A DNA stretch of 6,670 bases, taken from assembly GCA_023393485.1 (NCBI GenBank), contig JAEWLD010000233.1, positions 1 through 6,670 on the forward strand, written 5' to 3'. The position numbers were made by a program, and so were the translations under genes. Shown here piece by piece: positions 1 to 6,670 of the stretch (position 1 is the first letter of the stretch; the number at the start of each line of letters is the position of its first letter). The stretch is from Bacteroidota bacterium (GTDB lineage: Bacteria > Bacteroidota > Bacteroidia > Flavobacteriales > Flavobacteriaceae). A model generated the notes under the pieces. The model saw only the letters and a list, made by a program, of their open reading frames with translations, searched no databases and was not told the origin of the DNA.

Positions 1-2199
<2,199 letters not shown>

Positions 2200-2206
<7 letters not shown>

Positions 2207-2262
2207 AGTATTTCAATTCGCGGAAGAAAGTAGCCAAAAGGCAGCCCGAGTTCAAAAGTTAA
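2200..2262 (+). other. Displaced C-terminal tail of the first YhhN-like gene (out of frame)
   Basis: After a run of six T (2194-2199) the upstream gene reads into TGA at 2204. In the shifted frame the sequence continues as MVKYFNSRKKVAK... to a TAA at 2260. This is a basic, hydrophilic tail of the kind expected just after the last membrane helix, and it lines up with the neighbours' YKFLVLSEVKK and FEFIMATEK. Adding one T to the run would fuse the two parts into a protein of about 233 residues, close to the 243 and 235 of the paralogues. It could be a genuine mutation, programmed slippage or a sequencing error. It is unlikely to be a separate gene. Confidence 0.55.
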
Positions 2263-2290
2263 AAAAAACCGTCCCGATGCGGCGACGCTT

Positions 2291-3022
2291 ATGATAGACA
2301 GAAAGACAGAATTGAAGCTTACGGCCGTGTATTTCATCATCTCGCTGATTGAAATCCTCGCCGAATATTTCAGGGCGATTTATCCGCCGTATGCCGTCTA
2401 CGCAGTTTATGCGATCAAACCCTTGATTTTGATCCTGCTTGCGGTTCTGTACTGGAAAACCTCGCCAAAGCTCAATTATGTATATCTCGGTGCATTGCTG
2501 TTTTCATGGCTTGCCAACATGTTCTTCATTTCGCAGGACTTCAATGATATTTTCGTTGGTGCGCTGCTGTTCTTTTTTTACCGTACGTTGTCTATTTACA
2601 TTGTGATGCGGCACATCAGGATTCCTGGGATATTTCCGGTAGTAATTGGTTGCGTGCCTTTTTTGTTCATTTATATGTACCTGATCAACCTGACCTATGA
2701 TGCGTTTGAAGAAGGACTTTTGATTTTCATCACGCAATGTGTATTGATTTCATTTCTCGGCGGCTTATCCGTCGGGAATTACATGCTCCGATCCAATCGC
2801 GCGAGTACGATGTTGTTGATGAGCACACTGTTTTTTGCCGTGACACAATTCATTTTCGTGATCAGGTTGTATTACGTCGATCTAAATATTTTCCAGCCAA
2901 CGGCAATGGCCTTGTTTGTCATCGGGCAATATATGTTCTACAAATTCCTCGTATTGTCTGAGGTCAAGAAAGCCGGTTATAATGAAATGGATAAATTTCT
3001 AAAAGATTCCGAAACGGTTTAA
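2291..3022 (+). CDS. YhhN-like integral membrane protein, second of three, lacking the family's membrane aspartates
   Basis: This is a 243-residue polytopic membrane protein with about eight hydrophobic segments and a short charged C-terminal tail. It is clearly a paralogue of the next gene. Shared features are an N-terminal segment with two Glu (IEILAEYF against CEIMSELF), the KPL motif at K43-P44, the GALLFFFYR/GLIVFTVHR segment, VPFL, and ISFLGGLSVGNYM/ISILGGLAVSNYM. It aligns more loosely with the first membrane gene. Where that gene has SD twice, this one has A75-N76 (SWLANMFF) and T185-Q186 (AVTQFIFVIRLYY). If the aspartates are needed for lysoplasmalogenase chemistry, this copy may be inactive, may use another substrate, or may be structural. 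It lies 84 bases after the preceding stop, or 28 after the displaced tail, with no visible promoter, so cotranscription is likely. No Shine-Dalgarno sequence precedes ATG 2291. The function is unknown. Confidence 0.72.
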   Translation: MIDRKTELKLTAVYFIISLIEILAEYFRAIYPPYAVYAVYAIKPLILILLAVLYWKTSPKLNYVYLGALLFSWLANMFFISQDFNDIFVGALLFFFYRTLSIYIVMRHIRIPGIFPVVIGCVPFLFIYMYLINLTYDAFEEGLLIFITQCVLISFLGGLSVGNYMLRSNRASTMLLMSTLFFAVTQFIFVIRLYYVDLNIFQPTAMALFVIGQYMFYKFLVLSEVKKAGYNEMDKFLKDSETV

Positions 3023-3023
3023 C

Positions 3024-3731
3024 ATGGAAGAAATCCAAAGAAATGGCGGCAGATTGATCCAAATCATTACGATTGCATATTTCATCGTGGCCGGATGTGA
3101 AATCATGTCGGAGCTGTTTTTCTATACGCCGATGATTGTCGCCTTCAAGCCTTTGATGCCGTTGTTGCTGGTTTTGTTGTATTGGTATTCGTCAGATGTT
3201 CGCAGTCCGTTGTACATCATTGCGATGGTGCTCTCGTCGGTGACCAATGTATTGTTCATACCAAACGATGCGAGCGCCTTGTTTTTAGGACTGATTGTCT
3301 TTACCGTACATCGCATTTTGGTCGTCGTATTGGTTTTCAGGCTGATCAAAATCCGCGATATCGTCCCGATTGCAATCGGAACAGTGCCGTTTCTGCTGGT
3401 CTTTTTCTACATGCTTGCCTCGTCAGACGTTCCCGAGGAAAGTTTCGCCGTCATGGTTTTGCAGAATGTCCTGATTTCAATACTGGGCGGATTGGCGGTT
3501 TCGAATTATATGATGAACGATAACCGCCGGAATTCATGGCTGCTGATCTGCGGACTATTGTTTGTGGCGTTGCAGTTCATAGTGTTCGTAGAAAAGTATT
3601 ACCTGATCGGGCTTTCGCCGGCGATGATGCGCCCAATTGCGATGGCGCTGAATGCTTTCGCCTTCTATACTTTTTTTGAATTCATCATGGCTACCGAAAA
3701 GTCAGACGACAATAGTCCGGCCGGCGCCTGA
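3024..3731 (+). CDS. YhhN-like integral membrane protein, third of three, lacking the family's membrane aspartates
   Basis: This is a 235-residue polytopic membrane protein and the closest relative of the gene just upstream, from which it is separated by one base, so the two are surely cotranscribed. It has the same layout: a first segment with CEIMSELF, KPL at K42-P43, VHR near residue 96, TVPFLLVFFY, ILGGLAVSNYM, and a last segment FYTFFEFIMATEK with a polar tail. The family's Asp positions are again amide residues: T74-N75 in SSVTNVLF and L183-Q184 in VALQFIVFVEKYY. The same substitutions in both tandem copies suggest that they predate the duplication. The last 30 bases overlap, tail to tail, the 3' end of the metallophosphatase gene on the other strand. 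The family assignment rests on residue pattern and topology only, and the role is not known. Confidence 0.72.
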   Translation: MEEIQRNGGRLIQIITIAYFIVAGCEIMSELFFYTPMIVAFKPLMPLLLVLLYWYSSDVRSPLYIIAMVLSSVTNVLFIPNDASALFLGLIVFTVHRILVVVLVFRLIKIRDIVPIAIGTVPFLLVFFYMLASSDVPEESFAVMVLQNVLISILGGLAVSNYMMNDNRRNSWLLICGLLFVALQFIVFVEKYYLIGLSPAMMRPIAMALNAFAFYTFFEFIMATEKSDDNSPAGA

Positions 3732-4613
3732 TTTTCCTTCATTGTCAAAATAGAAATCGATTCGCCCAAGATTGAGCCCGTAACAACCGGTCTGGTTGAT
3801 CAGGACGTCCTGGCCCGCGGCATTTTTGACGACCGTCGGCCTTTCAAGAAAAGTATGCGTATGGCCGCCAATGATCACATCAATGTCTTTGGTTGCGGCG
3901 GCTAATTTTAGATCGGATACTTTGTCGGGGTCGTTTTTATAGTCGTAACCGATGTGCGAAAGGCAAATCACCAAGTCGCATTTTTCTTTTTCCTTCAGTG
4001 TTTTTACGATATCCTGCGTTATCGGAATCGGATCGTTGTAAACCGTTTCCTTATAGTTTTTCTTATCAACCAGGCCCGCGAGCTCAACGCCTAGCCCGAA
4101 AATCCCGACTTTGATGCCGTCTTTGTCAAAAGTCCTGTAAGGCTTGACAATGCCGTTTAGAACCGTATTCCGAAAGTCATAATTGGCCGACACAAAATCA
4201 AACTCGGCATTGGGCAGCTGCGCCAGAAAACCATCGATGCCGTTGTCGAAATCGTGGTTGCCCATAGTCGCCAGATCGTATTTCATCAGGCTCATCAATT
4301 TGAGTTCGAGCGCGCCGCCGTAATAGTTAAAGTACGGCGTTCCCTGAAAAATGTCGCCGGCATCAAGCAGCAGAACATTTGGATTTTCCCTCCGGATGCC
4401 GTCAATCAGCGCCGCACGCCTTGCCACGCCGCCTTTGTTCGGGTTTTTCGGATGGTCGGGCGGAAACGGATCGATGTAACTGTGGACGTCGTTGGTATGC
4501 AGAATCGTCAGGTGTTTGCGTTTTGGCGCCAGGTCAAAACTGCTCAGTGACAATCCGGTCGCGATAAATGCGGATGACGCTGCTGTTTTTTGGATGAAGT
4601 TTCTTCTGTTCAT
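3702..4613 (-). CDS. Tat-exported metallophosphatase, catalytic domain of a split 5'-nucleotidase
   Basis: This 303-residue protein is the calcineurin-like catalytic half of a UshA/5'-nucleotidase-type enzyme, which removes phosphate from nucleoside monophosphates or related compounds in the periplasm. The N-terminus NRRNFIQK followed by an Ala/Ser-rich hydrophobic stretch to about residue 29 is a twin-arginine signal, which implies folded, metal-loaded export. Dimetal ligand motifs are complete: D42-x-H44 (HTNDVH), D87 (GDIFQGT), N119-H120-D121 (GNHDFDNG), H220 (LSHIGYD), and H251-x-H253 (GGHTHTF). The protein ends just after the catalytic domain. The C-terminal substrate-binding domain of single-chain relatives is absent and is encoded separately by the preceding gene, 12 bases upstream in the same transcription unit. 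The stop falls inside the last codons of the convergent membrane gene. The true substrate (nucleotide, UDP-sugar or other phosphoester) cannot be read from the sequence. Confidence 0.93.
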   Translation of the reverse strand: MNRRNFIQKTAASSAFIATGLSLSSFDLAPKRKHLTILHTNDVHSYIDPFPPDHPKNPNKGGVARRAALIDGIRRENPNVLLLDAGDIFQGTPYFNYYGGALELKLMSLMKYDLATMGNHDFDNGIDGFLAQLPNAEFDFVSANYDFRNTVLNGIVKPYRTFDKDGIKVGIFGLGVELAGLVDKKNYKETVYNDPIPITQDIVKTLKEKEKCDLVICLSHIGYDYKNDPDKVSDLKLAAATKDIDVIIGGHTHTFLERPTVVKNAAGQDVLINQTGCYGLNLGRIDFYFDNEGKSGAGRTIVV

Positions 4614-4625
4614 GGTCGTTGGTCG

Positions 4626-5399
4626 TTATTCAACCTTTATCCTTACATCATTCACCACCGGCAAAGTATCGACTTCCTTAAAATAGTCAATCAATACGTT
4701 GCGCAGTTTATAGTCAAGATCATACAAGTTTGCGGCTTTTTTAAAAAAATCCATCCGGTCGCCGCCATTGATCAGGTAATCTGAGGTGACGACGAAGTAC
4801 GATTTTGCGGGATTGACCATCGTTCCGTTTATCGCAATGGTTTTCGGCACGCCGTCTTTCGCGATGGTAAAGGTCAAACCTGAAATCGGGTGGGCTTTTT
4901 TCTCGGCGATGATGTAATTTACGATTTCATTGATTTGTTCGCCTTTCATTTCAGCGACGATGATTTTGTTTTCAAACGGCATTACTTCAAACGCTGTGCG
5001 TGTGGTTACGTCGCCTTTTGGGATGATCGAACGGATGCCGCCAAAGTTGAGCAAACACATATCGATTTTTCTGCCCTGGCGTTTTTCAAACACGCGGTTG
5101 CCGAAATCCAGCGTGAGGTCAGCCATCAAATTCCCTATCGTACATTGCCATTGCCCGGATTTGTCGAGGGTTTGCGGCGCGTAGGCGAGCACTACGTTCA
5201 TGTCTTTGTCGATATTCTCGCGATATGGCTTGATGAATTCCTCGATTCCGGCATTGGTCCCGCCAGATTCAACAACGCCGATTTCACGTCCTTCAACCCG
5301 GTTGACGTGATAGGTTTTGGGTGCGCATGAAAGCAGCAAAAATGTTAAGAATAAACCAAAACGCTTTACAGCGCAGCGATACTTTTTTAGCTTTACCAT
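4626..5399 (-). CDS. Lipoprotein with 5'-nucleotidase C-terminal domain
   Basis: This 257-residue protein (counted from the chosen start) carries the substrate-binding domain found at the C-terminus of UshA-type 5'-nucleotidases. Diagnostic motifs are GNLMAD (89-94), NFGGIRS (118-124) followed by IPKGDVT, VMPFEN (139-144), and SDYLINGGD (206-214). The N-terminus is a lipoprotein signal: basic residues, GLFLTFLLLSC, then Cys25 as the lipidation site. No acidic surface-export signal follows the Cys, so a periplasm-facing anchor is inferred. The ATG at 5399 was preferred over the in-frame ATG at 5417 because it gives a normal-length signal and leaves the divergent promoter region free. No metallophosphatase domain is present here. 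It probably pairs with the Tat-exported catalytic protein encoded 12 bases downstream, reconstituting a two-chain enzyme. The domain order is reversed relative to the single-chain form. Confidence 0.9.
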   Translation of the reverse strand: MVKLKKYRCAVKRFGLFLTFLLLSCAPKTYHVNRVEGREIGVVESGGTNAGIEEFIKPYRENIDKDMNVVLAYAPQTLDKSGQWQCTIGNLMADLTLDFGNRVFEKRQGRKIDMCLLNFGGIRSIIPKGDVTTRTAFEVMPFENKIIVAEMKGEQINEIVNYIIAEKKAHPISGLTFTIAKDGVPKTIAINGTMVNPAKSYFVVTSDYLINGGDRMDFFKKAANLYDLDYKLRNVLIDYFKEVDTLPVVNDVRIKVE

Positions 5400-5423
5400 C
5401 CGAAAAAATGCGGCCAAATTCGT

Positions 5424-5431
5424 TACATTTG
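5424..5431 (+). promoter_or_regulatory. Bacteroidota-type -7 promoter element (TACATTTG)
   Basis: TACATTTG matches the TAnnTTTG consensus recognised by the Bacteroidota primary sigma factor exactly. It lies 17 bases before the ATG at 5449, in the 49-base spacer between divergent genes, so the leader would be only about ten bases. No convincing TTTG-like -33 element is visible at the expected 17-23-base spacing. It probably drives the DUF6913-like gene and dapA. Confidence 0.6.
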
Positions 5432-5448
5432 TTGCAAGTAAAAGTAAG

Positions 5449-5967
5449 ATGTTTTTAAGTTACCTCAAGGACCTGGTCACAAAAAAAATCGTTAAAAAAG
5501 AACTGTCGAACACAACGCCGGCGCCGGCGGATGGCAAAGTTAAAACGGTTGGCATTTTGTTCGACCAGACCTATTTCCAGGAGCGTGAGGCCTTGGTCGC
5601 CGAGCTTGTCGCAAACGGAATCGCACCTGAAAACATCAATATTCTTGTCTTTAAAGACCGAATCCGAAAAAACGACACATTTGATTATCCGGTTTTCAGC
5701 CACAAAGACATCAAGTGGACGGCCGCGATCAATAAACCCGAAGTCAACGATTTCATTTGCACCGGATTTGACCTGCTGATCAATTACTACGATACTGAAA
5801 AAGCTGCATTATTGCTGGTTTCGCATTTGTCAAAGGCAAAATTCAAGGCCGGTTTTTCGGCAGTCGACAAACGGCTGCACCATTTTATGATCGATACCAA
5901 TGCCGAGAACTACAAAGTGTTTTCGGACGAACTGTTCAAATACCTTAAAATACTAAATAAAATCTAG
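5449..5967 (+). CDS. DUF6913-like conserved hypothetical protein
   Basis: This is a 172-residue soluble protein with no signal peptide or membrane segment. I recognise it, from recall of flavobacterial neighbourhoods, as the DUF6913-type protein commonly found beside dapA; it has no established function. A basic amphipathic N-terminus ([19 protein letters not shown]) and a short Pro/Ala linker are followed by what reads as alternating beta strands and helices: [32 protein letters not shown], and [16 protein letters not shown]. The stretch from DLLIN to AGF resembles the core of Rossmann-like domains, but no catalytic motif stands out. ATG 5449 was chosen over the in-frame ATG at 5317, because the longer form would extend through the promoter element and deep into the divergent lipoprotein gene. 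The stop lies one base before the dapA ATG, so the two genes are almost certainly cotranscribed. Confidence 0.85.
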   Translation: MFLSYLKDLVTKKIVKKELSNTTPAPADGKVKTVGILFDQTYFQEREALVAELVANGIAPENINILVFKDRIRKNDTFDYPVFSHKDIKWTAAINKPEVNDFICTGFDLLINYYDTEKAALLLVSHLSKAKFKAGFSAVDKRLHHFMIDTNAENYKVFSDELFKYLKILNKI

Positions 5968-5968
5968 C

Positions 5969-6670
5969 ATGCAATCACTGATTGGTACCGGCGTCGCGCT
6001 TGTCACGCCATTTAAGAAAGATTTTTCCATCGACGTTGACGCGCTTAAAAACATAGTCAATTTCCAGATTGAGAATGGCATTGATTACCTTGTTGTTTTG
6101 GGAACGACGGCCGAATCTGCAACGCTGGCCCCGGATGAAAAAGAGCTTGTCATCAAAACCATAGCCGATGCCAACAACAGCCGCCTGCCAATGGTTCTCG
6201 GCGTTGGCGGAAACAATACGGCCGAAGTCGTCAATGAGCTTAAAACCCATGATTTGTCTCAGTTTGTTGCCGTTCTGTCTGTTTCGCCATATTACAATAA
6301 ACCGACTCAGGAAGGCATCTACCAACATTTTAAAGCGGTTGCCGAAGCATCGCCGATACCGGTGATCCTGTACAATGTTCCCGGCCGTACCGCGAGCAAC
6401 ATGCTGCCGTCAACGGTTTTGCGTTTGGCCAATGATTTCAGGAATATCATCGGAATCAAGGAAGCCGCCGGCGATATTGTCCAGGCGATGAAATTGATAC
6501 AAGGCAAGCCAAAAGATTTTCTTGTGATTTCAGGCGACGACATGATCACTTTGCCGATGGTTCTGGCCGGCGGCGCAGGTGTGATTTCGGTGATTGCCGA
6601 AGGATTCCCGCGGCAGTTCTCGGATATGGTCCGCCTCGGGCTCGAGCGTAAAGTCGACGAAGCTTACAAG
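5969..6670 (+). CDS. dapA: 4-hydroxy-tetrahydrodipicolinate synthase, 3'-truncated by window end
   Basis: This cytoplasmic enzyme condenses pyruvate with aspartate semialdehyde, the first committed step to diaminopimelate (peptidoglycan) and lysine. The window holds 234 codons of a protein usually about 290 residues long; the frame is open to the last base. It is a Schiff-base aldolase TIM barrel with all key residues visible: GTTAES with T46-T47, the SPYYNKP motif with Y108-Y109, the YNVPGRT motif with Y135 (proton relay) and R140 (substrate carboxylate), and the Schiff-base lysine K164 in [13 protein letters not shown] and the GGAGVISV segment near residues 208-215 follow. Each residue sits two to three positions later than its E. 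coli counterpart. ATG 5969 is one base after the upstream stop and gives the standard DapA N-terminus ([12 protein letters not shown]). An A-rich leader, not a Shine-Dalgarno sequence, precedes it. Expression probably depends on the promoter near 5424. Confidence 0.97.
   Translation, partial: MQSLIGTGVALVTPFKKDFSIDVDALKNIVNFQIENGIDYLVVLGTTAESATLAPDEKELVIKTIADANNSRLPMVLGVGGNNTAEVVNELKTHDLSQFVAVLSVSPYYNKPTQEGIYQHFKAVAEASPIPVILYNVPGRTASNMLPSTVLRLANDFRNIIGIKEAAGDIVQAMKLIQGKPKDFLVISGDDMITLPMVLAGGAGVISVIAEGFPRQFSDMVRLGLERKVDEAYK

Noticed and set aside
3716..3727. GC-rich palindromic bases (CCGGCCGG, GGCGCC) as a terminator at the convergent junction
   Set aside because: The palindromes have no loop and no adjacent T run, and they are explained by the codons of the overlapping genes.
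4890..5330. 146-codon open frame on the plus strand
   Set aside because: It lies entirely antisense to the lipoprotein gene, whose motifs are unambiguous. It has no recognisable domain and is a codon-usage shadow.
5400..5417. Longer lipoprotein start at ATG 5417 (minus strand)
   Set aside because: It only adds six residues before an already adequate signal peptide and consumes the short divergent spacer.
5415..5422. CAAATTCG as a minus-strand -7 element for the nucleotidase operon
   Set aside because: Read on the minus strand it is CGAATTTG, which lacks the essential TA of TAnnTTTG.
5317..5448. N-terminal extension of the DUF6913-like gene from ATG 5317
   Set aside because: It would run antisense through the lipoprotein signal sequence and across the promoter element. 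Its residues do not look like family sequence, whereas MFLSYLKDL at 5449 is a natural start.
5515..5535. Repetitive GCCGGCG bases as a regulatory repeat
   Set aside because: They encode the short Pro/Ala linker of the DUF6913-like protein and do not extend beyond it.

Overview
The window looks like a chromosomal segment from a member of the Bacteroidota, most likely the Flavobacteriaceae. The evidence is the combination of a DUF6913-type protein next to dapA, a 5'-nucleotidase split into a lipoprotein and a Tat-exported metallophosphatase, a TAnnTTTG-type promoter, A-rich leaders without clear Shine-Dalgarno sequences, and very tight gene packing. Genus-level placement is inference. No RNA gene, insertion sequence, CRISPR array or phage gene was seen, and no gene-free stretch exceeds 100 bases.

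Bases 1-3731 (plus strand): the 3' three quarters of ligA (NAD-dependent DNA ligase) overlaps by 4 bases the first of three consecutive genes for small polytopic membrane proteins. The three are related to one another and look like divergent members of the YhhN/TMEM86 (lysoplasmalogenase-like) family. The first keeps both membrane Asp residues of the family pattern. The second and third have Asn and Gln there and appear to be tandem duplicates of each other. The first probably carries a one-base frameshift in a T run near its 3' end.

Bases 3702-5399 (minus strand): a two-gene unit encodes a divided periplasmic 5'-nucleotidase. The first gene is a lipoprotein carrying the 5'-nucleotidase C-terminal (substrate-binding) domain. 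Twelve bases later comes a Tat-signal metallophosphatase with all the metal-binding motifs. The second gene runs tail to tail into the last membrane gene with a 30-base overlap.

Bases 5400-6670 (plus strand): a short divergent spacer holds a good Bacteroidota -7 promoter element driving a DUF6913-like gene of unknown function. One base after it comes dapA (4-hydroxy-tetrahydrodipicolinate synthase), which is cut by the window end.

Most of the window is conserved housekeeping sequence: DNA joining, nucleotide salvage, and lysine/diaminopimelate synthesis. The part that deserves a second look is the cluster of three YhhN-like proteins. I did not find convincing evidence of a wholly new multi-gene system.
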